Source: Eublepharis macularius (lineage: Eukaryota; Chordata; Lepidosauria; Squamata; Eublepharidae). From it: a stretch of DNA of 64,000 nucleotides. Location: assembly GCF_028583425.1 (NCBI RefSeq), contig NC_072799.1, forward strand, positions 85,484,217-85,548,216. The letters are read 5' to 3'. Within the stretch, counting starts at the first letter, position 1. Each line of letters begins with the position of its first letter. Below, one piece after another: positions 31,571 to 43,939 of this stretch. Under the pieces are notes generated by a model. The model had not been told where the DNA came from and searched no databases. It saw only the letters and a list, made by a program, of their open reading frames with translations. The position numbers and the translations under genes are program-made.

Positions 31571-33474
31571 ATATTTGAATTTGTGAAGCAGTTGAATTCC
31601 ACTGACTTTATGTGGCCAATTTTTTGGAAGAGTTATAAACAGATGGATTCTAAACCAATTATGTAGCTCTAATCCACCCTACAGGCCAATGACCAACTCT
31701 CTTATATGCTGATGTTGCAACTTAAACGATGTAAACTGGTTTCACGTTGCCGTAGAACACTAGGATTGGAGTCCAGTGGCACCTTAGACACCGACAGAAT
31801 TTTTCGGCTATGAGCTTTTGAGAGTCAAAGCTCTCTTCATCAGACTTTCTTCAGATGTAAGCTAAGAGTAGGATTTTTCAGTAATGGCACCTTACCTGAG
31901 GCCCACCTGGCACCTTCGTTGCTCTCTTTTATGTACCAGCCCCAAAATGTTTCTATTCATCTAAGCTTCTAATTAAGGGATTGATTGATCTTTTAATGCT
32001 ATTTTCATCTGGAAACTTACTTTAAGCTATCAGTGGTCTGTATGGCCTTTTTATATTTTAGGCTGATTTAAATGCTGGATTTTAATTAATATCTTTTAAT
32101 CCACCTTGGGATCCTACTTGGGTGGAAAGGCAGCATACAAATACTTTAAATGTTTTGTTTTTACAAGCAAGGGACATCTCATTTCCCCTCCCCCACTGTT
32201 TCCCCTTCCTGAAAGCCTCTACTCCTCCTTCCCTTCTGCTTCCTCCTGTCTTTCCCACCTACCGGCCAACGTACTTTATCTGCTCTCCTGTCTTCACTTT
32301 TCCCTCCTTCTCTTCCCCTGACATCCCCTACCTGAGAAAACTGGTGCCGTAAGGGCCAATCCACCCATGCATGGTGGAGAACCAGCAAGGACTTGTAGGG
32401 GCTACTTGACTTTCCCGTTTCCCCTTCTCTTTCCATTTCCCTACTTCCTTCTCCCCCACCAGCCAACCTACCTTTTATCTGCCATCTTTCCTCAGCTAAA
32501 TTTATTATTAACTTATTTCATTTATACCCCAACTTTCTCCCAAATGGGCACCCAAAACTCCCATTTTATCCTCACAGCAACCCTGTGAGGCAGGTTAGAC
32601 TGGCAGAACACAACTGGCCCAAGGTCACCTGGTGAGCTTCCATGGTGTTTTCCACTGGGTTTCCCAGATCCTAATCTGAAACTCTTAACCACTATGCCAC
32701 GCTGGCTTTCATGGGGTAGTAGTTGTTGCACAGAAGCCAGCTGCCGAGCCTGAGTTGACACCATGTAGTAGCAAGTCGCCTGATGGTTGCTGCCAGACCT
32801 GGCCACAGTCCTTCTTCCATGGGTGGATTGGCCACTGTGGCACCAGCACACCTCCTCATGGACTGATGGCCTTTCCCCAAGCTTGACTGTCCAGTCCCAT
32901 TACAGAAGGCCTGCACCCAGCCTACCTGAGCTCCACACAGCACCGGCGAGGTGCCTCCTAGCTTGGCCAAGCCTCGAGAAGTACAGATGAGGCCGGCAGT
33001 ACCTAGACAAGTAGGAGGTGCCTGGCGTTGGGGGGCCGGAGCAGGCACCGTGCCCCTAACATCTCAGAATTCACTGCAAAACTGGGGTGTTTCTCTTATG
33101 CTTGTAGAAAGATCTGTCGTGTCTGTTCACGGCTTCAGTCTCTGAATTTAGCCGCATTGAGAGTTAGATATATTAATTGTTTAGCAGAGTTTTTAATTGG
33201 TTTAAACTCCTCTTCAGACTCTGAGAAGCTGCTTTCTCTCCTGTCTGATACTGCTGCATTTGTTTCTTTCAGAGTCTCTCTTTTCGCCTTAGCAGCCAAG
33301 AAAATTCGGGCTACAGCTGTTTCCAGTGATAGCAATGCTTTTATATGACTGGTATTTTCTGCCTAGATCATTTTAATCTCTCAATATTTGTACATATGTT
33401 TATATGTTAGACTGTTTTATGTGTTTTATGCATATGGATTGTAAAGGCCTTTGGCCACAAACAATAAACCTAAT
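31571..33474. other. Downstream intergenic DNA with SINE and LINE remnants
   Basis: Includes a decayed hammerhead-type repeat at about 31760-31870 (minus-strand CTGATGAAGAGAGC then CTCAAAAGC) and a minus-strand tRNA-type SINE at about 32505-32712. A likely LINE 3' end at about 33060-33473 finishes with ACAATAAACC. No host gene recognised. Confidence 0.5.
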
Positions 33475-33630
33475 GTATTGTCGAAGGCTTTCACGGCCGG
33501 AGAACGATGGTTGTTGTGGGTTTTCCGGGCTGTATTGCCGTGGTCTTGGCATTGTAGTTCCTGACGTTTCGCCAGCAGCCGTGGCTGGCATCTTCAGAGG
33601 TGTAGCACCAAAAGACAGAGATCTCTCAGA
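33474..33630 (-). ncRNA. Hammerhead-ribozyme-like sequence with intact core
   Basis: On the minus strand, about 33610 to 33550, the sequence has CUGAAGA (33597-33591), stem II GCCAGC...GCUGGC with loop CACG, then GAAAC with the first G at 33570, and GUC (33565-33563) as cleavage triplet followed by AGG that can pair with CCU before the core. All invariant core bases are present. It belongs to the same repeat as 25165-25735 and is copied at 60032-60188. Activity is inferred, not shown. Confidence 0.6.
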
Positions 33631-34124
33631 GAGATCTCCTTGGAGAGGCAGCATAAGAACTTTCTAAATAAATAATAGAAAACTTTTTTTGGCCCAGGTG
33701 CTAAAACCATTGCAGCAAAGAGGTTGGTATGGCAGCAAACAAAAGGAGGTAGGAGAAATGAGGTCAGACACAAATGGAGCAAGCCTAGCCCCGCATCTCA
33801 GGGGTTGTCCTTAGACTCAGCTAGAGGTTGCAGACATCTGGGGGCAATGCTGGGTGTAACATATGCCTGCTGCTTTCTCATATGCCAGTGACCCCAATTG
33901 TTCTACCAAGGCCTCCATTGTTAGGGTGGAGATCTGGCCCTGTTTCTGCACAAAATTGTCAGGTGTACTGCTGTCAGCATGTGTACTGGGGGCTGTCTAT
34001 AATTTAATCAGAAACAAAGGGTTGAATCTAGACTAAATTTTCCAGTGGCAGAATGGAACTTTTGAACTGATCGCCATTAAATAGGGTAAATAGATAAAAG
34101 TTCCCAAAGACAAAGCATTAGTGG

Positions 34125-34345
34125 TTAAGAGCAGCAGGACTCTAATCTGGAGAGCCGGGTTTGATTCCCCACTCCTCTGCTTGAAGTCAGCTGGGTGACC
34201 TTGAGTCAGTCACAGCTCTCTCAGAGCTCTCTCAGCCGCACCCACCTCACAGGGTGATTGTTGTAAGGATAATAATAACATCCACTCAGAGCGGTTTACA
34301 AAGTATGTTAAGTTGTTCTGAAAGGGGGTATATAAATTGAATGTT
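34125..34345 (+). repeat. tRNA-derived SINE
   Basis: Begins TTAGTGGTTAAGAGCAG, has box B GGTTTGATTCC, and ends GTATATAAATTGAATG with TTG/TTA microsatellite. Copied at 60683-60903. Confidence 0.8.
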
Positions 34346-35096
34346 GTTGTTTATTATTATCATTTAATCATGCCTATTAAGCACTATCCATTCGCCATTT
34401 TAAAACTAAAAGAGCATGTAAATATTGTTCTGAGGTCATTAACTGATGAACAGTCCTCAAGTGTTCCAGCTTAACTGTTTTCTGGATCAGGATGTAAAAG
34501 TCAGCGTATCAAATGGGGTCGATGCAACAGTGACTTGCCAAAACAGAGAGAAGACTGAAGCCTGTCTATTATAGGGACTATTTAAAAAAAAAAACAACCA
34601 CCAATTTGCACAGGGAGGAGGAAATGGTGTTGCCTGTTCAGGAAATGTGCAAGTTCCTTCCAAACAAAAGGACACAAGGCCAGAATTGGCAATAAATCGG
34701 TGAAAGTTTAATGCTTGCCTTGCAGAGGAAGGAAGCCAAAAATAGAACAGTGGCCTTCATGTGCGGCTTAAACCAAGTAAGAGCTTATGGGAAATCAGCT
34801 GCAAAATTTCAAAAGTAAGTAGTCCATGAAAATAACACTTGTGTCTCTGGGGGGGGGAGGGGAACGAGATTCCTCTTTCTTCTTGGGGGCCGCATTTATG
34901 AATTGCCACATCAGTAATTAAGTCATCGATGCTGTGCGGTAAAGCTTGGGCCCTCCTTGCAGCTTTTCTCCAGCTGTGCTTCCAACCAAGTGTCAAAGCT
35001 CCCTGCCTTTTCAGTAGGGCAGCTCTTTACCAAAGATAAAACTGAGGAAAGAGGATCAAGGGAAGAGATTGCCACAGGTCCTGGATGGACAACATT

Positions 35097-35870
35097 TAAT
35101 TTATTTTATTTATTTATGTCATTTACAGTCCGCCTTTCTCACTGAGACTCAAGGCGGATTATACAGTATGAGATTAGTACAGTCAATATTAAGAACATTT
35201 CCATAAACAATGTCGTAGGGTAAATAGATACAAGTTCACAAAGACATAGCATTAGCAGGAATCCAGTACAACATAGTGGGGAAGTCTATGGTTCCTAACC
35301 CATAAGCAGATCATCTGAGATCCCCTCCCTACAATACACCCTATCTGATTAAAAACTTTTTTGAATAATTCAATTTTGCATCATTTGTGGAAAGCCAGGA
35401 GAGTGGGGGCTCTCCTGGCCTCCTCAGGCAGGCCATTCCACAGGGTAGGGGCCACCACAGAGAAAGCCCATGTATGGGCTGCTGTCTATTTTGTCGATGT
35501 GCAGGTGGCTCCTGCAGAAGCTCCTGTTCGGAAGAGCGAAGCTGCCATGGAGGAGCATAGGGAGGGAGGTGGTCCCGTAGATATGCCAGACCAAGACTAT
35601 GAAGAGCTTTGTAAGTGAACCGATACCTTGAACTGAGCACGGCAACTGATGGGTAGCCAGTGGAACGACTGCAGGATGGGAGTGATGTTCATGCTCCTGC
35701 TGCTCCTGATAACAGTCAAGCCACAGCATTTTGCACCCGTTGGAGTCTCCTGCTTAGGTTACACGGGTGACCTATGTATAGGTGCATTACAATAGTCAAG
35801 TCTTGATGTTACCATAGCATGGATCCAGGCGGCCAGGTCAGCCATGCCGAGGTAAGAAGCCATTTTCCAG
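35097..35870 (-). pseudogene. L2-type LINE 3' fragment
   Basis: The minus strand encodes RFTYKALHSLGLAYLRDHLP and PPYAPPWQLRSSEQELLQEP, the C-terminal end of an L2-clade reverse transcriptase protein. The 3' tail (35097-35170) carries the GTCCGCCTTTCTCACTGAG phrase. Similar tails are at 28909-28985 and 38838-38900. Confidence 0.7.
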
Positions 35871-35888
35871 GTGGTGGTTTATTACTGT

Positions 35889-36085
35889 GGTGGTGGAGAG
35901 TGCCCTCAAGTCATAGCTGATTTATGGTGACACACACCCCCGGTGGGGTTTTCATGGCAAGAGCCTAACAGCGGTGGTTTGCCATCACCTGCCTCTGCAA
36001 CCCTGGTCTTCTTTGGAGGTCTTCCATCCAACTACTAACCAAGGTTGACCCTGCTTAGCTTCTGAGATCTGTCGAGATCAGGCTC
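35889..36085 (-). repeat. 5S rRNA-derived SINE
   Basis: Same family as 16949-17160, again with 5S-like CCCTGCTTAGCTTCTGAGAT. Copied at 62447-62643. Confidence 0.75.
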
Positions 36086-36158
36086 ATCTGTTACTACTCC
36101 CCTTATATTAAGATTATGGCCTGTATATGTTCTTTGTTGACTGTCTATCTATCTATGT

Positions 36159-36212
36159 TTTGTCTTTTCACCTATTTTTATGTATTTATGTAAAAATAGG
36201 TGAAAAGACAAA
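36159..36212. repeat. Perfect 22-bp inverted repeat (hairpin)
   Basis: Arms 36159-36180 and 36191-36212 are perfectly complementary around a 10-base AT loop. Copied at 62717-62770. Confidence 0.9.
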
Positions 36213-37142
36213 GCAGGAAACTCGTTTTTGCTACCGCAGCCATGGCTACCCTTCTGGAATTCTCATAGCTGCAGAGAAATAGGTCATCATTTTGCTTACT
36301 ACAAAAATTTGATCATTTCAAAGGATAAAAAGTATATTTGAGTGTGTAATGATGGAATGATAAAAGAACACCAGTTTTCCTTACGGCCTGATTGGCAGGA
36401 TGGGAAGGGTCACCGTATCCCAGTTATTCAATATTATGATTTGAATACTAGGTCAGTGCATTGGATAAGCTGATGGGAAGAAGTAACCACTGTTTTCTGT
36501 ATGCGGCACCCACCCACCCCCCAAAAAGTTACAGGCTACAAAAAGGCACTGTCTTCCACCTGTCTTCCTTCCAGGCAAGGCCTCCCCACCCCTCATTAGT
36601 TGATAACTTCGAGCTGATTTCAACATCTTGAATAAATTTAAAAGTATGTTGAAGACTCAGGAGTTTCTTTAAACCACTATCAAGCCATGTATTCTGAATA
36701 TCATTCGTTTGGGATAGAGGCTTCCTGCCAATTAATGTTTTATAAATGTCTGTGAAATCATCCCCTTTTTTCTGGCACATTCATTCCTCTCACTAGCTAA
36801 TGTTTTCAGAGTGCCTGGCAACTGAGTCCTAAACATTTGCCATGACAAATCTGCTCGCGCAGGCAGAGTAAAGTTTCTCTGTTGCTGGCACATAATCTGA
36901 CAGTTTATGACAATATGGCCTTGCAAGGTTAGGTGCGCCGCTAAGCAGCTTTTTCCTGGCACAGCAACTCTGGCTCTTGATCAGTTCCAAGGCTACATTT
37001 TCATGTAGGTGCAGTCCGATTTTGTGGGTCGTCATGTGGGTATGCTGTGCCCGTTCCCACATTACAAAACCGCATGAGTCTATATATAGAAAGGTGGGGT
37101 CAAGTACGCACAAGCCTTTGGAAATGCTCACATAACACTTTA

Positions 37143-37345
37143 GTAGAAAAGAGTCCAGTAGCACCTTTAAGACTAACCAACTTATTTGTAGCATAAGCTT
37201 TTGAGAATCACAGCTCTCTTCATTAGATGCACCTGACTAAGAGAGCCGTGGTTCTCGAAAGCTTATGCTACAAATAAGTTGGTTAGTCTTAAAGGTCCTA
37301 CTGGACTCTTTTCTATTTTGCTACTACAGAATAACACGGCTAACT
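37143..37345. repeat. Inverted Penelope-type repeat with decayed hammerhead cores
   Basis: Head-to-head arms (GAGTCCAGTAGCACCTTTAA and its complement). The plus-strand core reads CTGACTAAGAGAGCC then TTCTCGAAAGC, and the minus-strand core CTAATGAAGAGAGC then TCTCAAAAGC. Each lacks an invariant core base. Copied at 63701-63903. Confidence 0.6.
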
Positions 37346-37442
37346 CCTCTGGATCTAAAACTGTTTAGTAGAATGTTAGGGTGTGCAATTTTGTTTTTAC
37401 TTACTTCATTTTGGCCACTACTATTCCTGCACACTACTGCAG

Positions 37443-40075
37443 GCAAGAAGAGAAAAACTTTGAGTTGGCTGATTCCAGTATTCTCCTAGCACAGCTGCCA
37501 TCAGGGCCCCACTGTGTCGTTGAGGAATTTCCAAACTAGTCCTTACCAGGACTAGTGCTTTCTGGAAGCCACAATCTATTTTGTCTCCAACATAACAATA
37601 ACAACAACAACATTTGATTTATATACCCCTCCAGGACAACTGAAGAGTGGTTTACAAAGTGTGTTGTTAATATCCTCACAACAATCACCCTGTGAGGTGA
37701 GTAGGGCTGTGAGAGCTCTAAAAGAGCTGTGACTGACCCAATGTCTCCCAGCTGGCTTCATGCGGAGGAGTGGGGAATCAAACCCAGTTCTCCAGATTAG
37801 AGTCCTGCTGCCAAACTGTCATAGTTCCTGAAAATTGTTATTCATACAGATAATTTGTCCTTGAGACTGTTAATTTGGCCTAGAAAATCTACCTTGAGAG
37901 GACTACAATTGAGACCAGATTCCACACACACACACACCCCATCTGATTTTTAAACAGTTAAGAGACAAGTTTCAAGGCAATGGGAGCCTGCCTTTCAGGC
38001 CATGTAGTATTTAGAAGGCCTGGTACAATAGCCTTGGTAAAGCTGACCAAGTCTGACTTGGATCCGTGTCCAGATCACAAGACCTTCTGCGATTGACTTT
38101 GCTGCCTCAGATTCGATCGTGGAGGAAAGGATATTGATATCAAGTTGCTGATGTAATAAAGAGTCTTGCAGTGAAATCTTAAGCGGAGTTACTCCAGTCT
38201 AAGTCTATTGAAAATTCACTGTTGGTCTTGAAGGTGCTGAAAGTTTGTAACCGCTTTGTGTGTACCTTTAGAACACACTTTCAGTGTTTGCCCTTTGCCA
38301 GGTTACTCCTGTCAAATATTCCCAACAATGCCAGGCATTTTACTTAAGAACTTCTCCAAAGTGTGGAATGAAAGGCAGCATAAAGGATTCTTCACCAGCC
38401 AACATCACGCCAAGCCAATGTTGTCTTTTGACATCTTGTTTAACGAGCACCAGTCTTCAGTTTGTGAAGAAGACCCATGCTTTCTGAGCAAACACACAAC
38501 TGAATGGAGGATACAAGCTCCTGGGTTTTTAAAAAATAGAGGAATAGGGAAGCTGTGTTTGTTTTTCCTAGCAAACTTCTCCTTGTCTTTGCCTTTTGTT
38601 ATAATTCACAGAGGATCCTGGAACAGATCCCTAACAAAGAGGAGAATCTTGCTTTTTTAAAAAAAAATCCCAAACCTTACCCTACAGCGGTCGTTTATTT
38701 TCTATGCTAGAGAAAAATTACCTTCCAGGTAGTTACCCTGAGGCTGGCAGAGGGGGGGACCTTACTCGTATTCCAAAGACTGCTAAGGCTTGGGGGGGGG
38801 ACAGCATTTTACCCATGTCACCAGCCTCGTGCTAACTTATCTTATTTATGTCATCTATAGTCCGCCTTTCTCATTGAGGCTCAAGGTGGATTACACAGTG
38901 CAAGATTAGTACAGTCAGTATCAAGGACATTTCAATAAACAATGCCATAGGGTAAATAAATGCAAGTTTACAAAGACATAGCATTAGCAAGAATCCAATA
39001 CAGAGTTGGAGAAATGCTGTAACAGAGCATAAGCAATTCTAGGACTAACATTAGACAACATACAACTACCCAGTAGCATCATACTTGAAACACAGGTAGC
39101 ACATAGGAACACATACTTAAAGCAATTGGTAAAACGCAAGGCAACATAGTGGTAAAGTTTATGGTCCCCAACACATTAGTGAAGCATCTGAGACCCCCTT
39201 CCCTACAATACAGTCCTCCTAGATGAATACTTCTATTTTGCATCGTTTACAGAAAGCCAGGACAGTGGGGGCTCTCCTGACCTCCTCAGGCAGGCCGTTC
39301 CACAGAGAATGTTAGTGTATGGACTGTTGTTGATTTCGCCCATGTGCAGGGTGGCACTTGCATGAGACCCTGTTCAGATGAGCGAAGCTGCTGTGGAGGA
39401 AGGAAGGTGGCCCCATAGGTATGCTGGACCAAGGCTGTGAAGTTAGCCCAATAAAGTCCACCAGCTAAGGTTTGTAGAACCAGGATCAAAATGTACTCTC
39501 TCTGAAAATCCCATGGTGCATACAGCCATATGCTGCCAGCTGTGAGCCAAGATGCCTTCTAGTGAGCACTCACCACCAGCACCAGGATAAGCTGTCTTTT
39601 GTCCCATGCCACAAACAGGATGATCCTCGACCAGTCAGTCTCCCTCAGGGGCAAAAGGCTGCTCTGAACCACTTGGAAAAGTTATTAAACCCCGTTTATC
39701 TCTGCCAAAGCATGGAAGGGGATGGGGGGGAGGGCTGGATAGGTACAAAGTCTGTGTATTTGCTGAAACACACATGTTGTTGCTTGTGCTGCATTTCAGC
39801 TGAGCTAGTCAGTGGCTATCTTACCATCTCCTAGAAAGATGCCACAGAGGTGGTGGGTTGCTAGCTGATTGCTAATACCATCTGGAGGAAATTCAAAGAC
39901 ATGCTGATAAGCAGCTACAGATGTTTAGACTCTGCTTGCTTCCTTCTTGTGTTTTTTTGCACCTAGGGAGAGCTCTAGCGCAGCAAGCAACTTGCTAATA
40001 AAAACCTCCAAAAATTCCTAGGTGTGGGTGCCCCCTAGTGGAAAACATTAGAAGGCAAACCATCCATGACAATCT
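37443..40075. other. Intergenic DNA with SINE and L2 remnants
   Basis: Minus-strand tRNA-SINE at about 37586-37815; L2-type tail and body at about 38838-39480 (minus). No host exon recognised. Confidence 0.5.
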
Positions 40076-40745
40076 CTCAGAGCGGAACTACAAGTGACAA
40101 AAGGCACAGGTTGTGTCAGAACTGTGGCTAGATAATGTCCTTACTCCAGACTACCCTCTGCAATCAGACAACAGTCCATTGTTTCCAAAAGGCTTTTACT
40201 GGATAAAAAGTTCATTATAGTCCACTAGCCTGAATGCAATATTCAGGATGGTACATATGCATTGTTACCAATGACTAGCAAAGCATGAGGTACAAAGTAA
40301 CAGATCACAGTAGGCCCAACCTCCCCCCATAGTTCTCAAAACAACCCCTTTGAAGTCAGGATAGCGAAAGTTCCCAAGGCCGTTCTTGGTGGAACGTCGG
40401 TAGCCAAAACAATCCTCTTCTGTGAGATAGCTGCCTGGGAACCTTGGCACCTGTGGAGAAAGCACTTAAACACTGAAAGGATTAAAAATGGAGTCGGTTA
40501 AGCGAAGCAGTACAATACAGTATTCTGAACCTGACAGGTTGGACACTTGTCAGCTTCCCTCAAGTTTTGATGGGAAATGTAGGCATCCTAGTCTTGCAGC
40601 TTGGCTCTCTGACCGTTGTCCAATGGACTTTTCAACTGTCACTTGTCCAACATTCCGCCAAGCTGGACTACATTTCCCATCAAAACTTGAGGGAAGCTGG
40701 CAAGTGTCCCACCTGTGCCTTTTGTCACTTGTAGTTCCGCTCTCA
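40076..40745. mobile_element. Foldback MITE interrupted by a solo LTR
   Basis: Left arm 40076-40113 plus 40542-40580 pairs with right arm about 40668-40745. Shared phrases are GAGCGGAACTACAAGTGAC, AAAAGGCACAGG and CCCTCAAGTTTTGATGGGAA. Removing the LTR and one GGTTG restores a continuous arm. Confidence 0.75.
40114..40536 (-). mobile_element. Solo LTR of the TGTCAG/CTGACA family
   Basis: Starts TGTCAGA and ends CCTGACA, flanked by perfect 5-bp duplications GGTTG (40109-40113, 40537-40541). Diverged from, and inverted relative to, the LTRs at 43497-43913 and 47642-47997. It sits inside the left arm of a foldback MITE (about 40076-40745). Confidence 0.85.
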
Positions 40746-40849
40746 GTTTTATGACTGTTTGAAAAGAGAGTTGAGTCTCTGGGCTGCATTACTGAGGCTG
40801 TGGAGATGTGTGCCCGGCTCTCCCAATTTTTTAGAAAAATCTTAAACCA

Positions 40850-41015
40850 CTGGAGTGAATAGTGGCAGAAGGAATTTTATCCTCTTCTGGGCATGGAGCA
40901 GGGGTCATGGGGTGTGTGGTGGGGAGATAGTTGTGACTGTACTGCATTGTGCAGCGGGTTGGACTAGATGACCCTGAACGTCTCTTCCAACCCTGTGATT
41001 CTATGAATTTAAATC
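40850..41015 (+). repeat. CR1 LINE 3' end
   Basis: Contains TTGGACTAGATGACCCTGAA and TTCCAACCCTGTGATTCTAT, the typical CR1 3' UTR and tail. Confidence 0.8.
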
Positions 41016-41347
41016 AGGACTCTGACTGGAAAAACTAATTCCCACTGCTTTGCTCATATGCTGAGGCCTCCACTGCACTCCACTCAGCAGCTAATTCAAG
41101 GTAAAAATGGAAACATCTGAAGGTATGATCATATCTCCCATGTTTTATATATCTTAGCAACTTTTTAATGACTTTTTAATGACCACAATAAGCCATTATT
41201 TCCAGTATTCATATACCAAATGTCTGAACCTGTGGTTCCTCTCGTACTGAGCAGTATTCACATAGGAGGGAATAGGTTAACCATGGGCTGGTTTCACAAG
41301 CATGGTCATTGAGTGATACTGTGCATGTGCAAGTGAACCCTCACAAC

Positions 41348-42181
41348 TAGAGACAGGCACGAACAGCAATACGAACAAAAAAAAGTCACAAACAGCTCGA
41401 TCTGCTGTTCGCGAACAACCTGTTCATGAAGCCCCTTTCTAAACAAACAGGTGGTCGTTGCAAGCCTCATTTGTTGCTGTTCAGCAAGCCAGACGGTCTG
41501 GCACCTGCAATTAATTCCCTTGGCAACTTAGGCAGGGACTGCCTGAACTCTGTCTGAACCCTTGCTGTTGCCCTGGAAACCGCAATCTAAGCCCAATTTA
41601 GCTTGATAGGCAGGTCTTCCTTTCAAGTGTGGAGCTCCAAATTTGTTACAAGGGAGCAAAGACCAGGGGGGAGGGGGGCTCCCAGCTCTGGCTTTGGAGA
41701 GGGAGAGACAGCTGCTGTTGGCATTTTGATAGAGTACACTGGAGCTTGAATTTTCTTTGTGTGTGGTAGGATAGGGATCTACCCCTTCAAGTTCCAGGGC
41801 TGCTGCCAGGCTCTGGGCCAAGCTATGATTTATTACTGGTACCTTTCCTGCTGCCTGCTCAGGTAGGGCTTCTGGGAGTGGTGCAGTAGGGATCTATCCA
41901 CCCTCAGGTTCCAGGGCTGCTGCCAGGCTCTAGGGCCAAGCTATTATTTATTATTGGTACATTTCCTGCTGCCTGCTCAGGTCAGGTTTCTGGGAGTGGT
42001 GCAGTAGGGATCTTGACCTGGATGATGGCTGGAGGAGAGCCTGCTGGCCCCCACGAACAGCCAACTATGAACACGTTCGTAAACAGGGCCATGTTCGTGG
42101 TTGTTCATGTGTCCCTGTTTGTGGATGGCAAGAAACAACGAACATCATGTTCATTTTTTTTTCTGTTTGTGCCCATCTCTA
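41348..42181. mobile_element. Non-autonomous hAT-like transposon with perfect target duplication
   Basis: Ends TAGAGACAGGCAC and GTGCCCATCTCTA, flanked by CTCACAAC at 41340-41347 and 42182-42189 (8 bp, hAT-type). Interior related to 1228-1959 in reverse orientation. No transposase frame. A further similar right end (CATGCCCATCTCTAG) lies near 43300-43314. Confidence 0.88.
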
Positions 42182-42425
42182 CTCACAACTCAAGAACCAA
42201 AGCCAGAAGGGTCATGGCACCATCCAAGCACAATGCTTTCTTTCACACATCACTATGCAGAGGAACAAAAATGAGCAGAAATCCATTTATTAACACTTAA
42301 CCATTGAACCATTGATAACTGCCACGAACTTGTCTGGTTCATGAATCAGTTCATTTGGTTCATTGGTTCATCACTTCCAGGGCTGCAGAAAGTCCACCCC
42401 CTGCCATTGCCTAGGTAACAGATTG

Positions 42426-42678
42426 AGAGCCAGTTTGGTGTAGAGGTTAAGAGCGTGGGACTCTAATCTGGAGAGCTGGGTTTGATTCCCCACTCCTCCA
42501 CTTGAAGCCAACTGGGTAACCTTGGGCTAGTCATGGCTCTCTGGAGCTCTCTCAGCCCCAACCCACCTCAGAGGGTGTCTGTTGTTGTGGGGATAATAAC
42601 AACATACTTTGTAAACCGCTCTGAGGGGGCATTAAGTTGTCCTGAAGGGCAGTATATAAATCAAATGTTATTATTATT
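42426..42678 (+). repeat. tRNA-derived SINE
   Basis: Full-length-looking copy: GCCAGTTTGGTGTAGAGGTT (box A region), GGTTTGATTCC (box B), body, and tail CAGTATATAAATC with ATT repeats. Confidence 0.85.
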
Positions 42679-43496
42679 ATAACATGCTGATGTGATGAGG
42701 AAGATGAGGGAAGGGTGTATTTTTTCCCCTTCACACTATCACAGCAGGTTGTGGTTCAGTGCCTATGCATTAGGTTATTGTGGAGGGACCAGCAATGTTA
42801 GGCACATGCCTTGTTTTGAAGGAGGAAAAAAGGGTCTTAAGTTGAGGTCTTTAACATCACCTACTCCCTGGTCCTTTTAACTGAAGATGCCAGAAGTTGA
42901 ATCTGGGACTTTCTGCATACAAAGCAGCTTCTATTCCACTGATCCATGCTCTGTATCAACTCTGTCTCTCTGTGTGTACATCTATCTCTCTATCAACTGT
43001 ATTCACAGCAGTTTAAAGCACCACTTTTCTCAGCCCCAATGAGGAACAAACTTCCACATATTTTTAGAGTTCACGAAACATGAAACATGAACCGCCATAA
43101 ACTTGCCCATCCCCCCCCCCCCGTTGCCTAGGTAACAGATGGATTGGCGCCAGCCTATCTGGAGTGATGAACCAAAAAACAAACCATACGAACTGCTCTA
43201 AAAATCATAGCAGTTCGTTGCAGTTCATCAGAAATGAGCTCCAACGAACCGCTGGTTCGTGAACCAAAAGCCGGCCCAGTTCATGACAAACTTTGGTTCA
43301 TGCCCATCTCTAGTTGTCACCTTTTGTTCACAAAAATACTAGCATTTCTACCAGAGTGCCTACAGGTATATGCCGATTATCTTTCCTCTCCAGAATTAAT
43401 TTTTGTAAACAAAAAAATATAAAGGCAACACGCCACTGGGACATGCAGCAGAACCAGTGAGACAGTACTTTTATTTTATTTACTTCATTTGCACTC

Positions 43497-43913
43497 TGTC
43501 AGGTCTGACTATGTTCCTTATGTGATCTAACCAAAGAGACTCCATTTTAATCCTGTCAGTGTTTTAAGTTCTTCTTTTGCAGGTGACAAGCAGTCCAGTA
43601 ACAGTTATCTCAAAAAAGAGGAATGTTATGACTATAACCTTTCCAGCCTTGGGAAAGTTTCACTCTCTCAGCTTCAAGCCGTTTGTTTTGAGAACTGTGG
43701 GGGGAGGATGGGACTTGCTGGGCTATGCTATTCTGTATCTTAACCTTTGCCTGTCATTCGTAACAATACTCGTGTACCAGCCAAGATATTGCATTTTGGT
43801 TAGTGGACTATAATGGTTGTTTATATTCAGTAAAATCTTTTGGAACCAATGGACTCATGTCTAATTGCAAGAGATAGGCTGGATTGCAACTTTCAGTAAG
43901 CCACAGTCTGACA
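43497..43913 (+). repeat. 5' LTR
   Basis: 417 bp, TGTCAGG...TCTGACA. No clear tRNA primer-binding site starting TGG follows it; the next bases are TTTTGTTACG. Confidence 0.88.
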
Positions 43914-43939
43914 TTTTGTTACGAATCACATCTGTTCCA

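Larger units (their letters stand above)
26067..37442 (+). repeat. Copy 1 of an 11.4-kb direct duplication
   Basis: Matches 52626-64000. The offset is 26,559 before the poly(A) run at 28679 and 26,558 after it, so the only length change seen is one A (17 versus 16). Translations compared along the block are identical. The left edge is sharp: similarity starts at TGATGG in both copies, with unrelated sequence immediately upstream. The right limit is set only by the window end. It contains the last two DLC1 coding exons, the 3' UTR and about 5.9 kb of downstream DNA. Confidence 0.97.

Noticed and set aside
42860..42960. Independent gene fragment near 42860
   Set aside because: It matches the body of the tRNA-derived SINE seen at 13979-14165.
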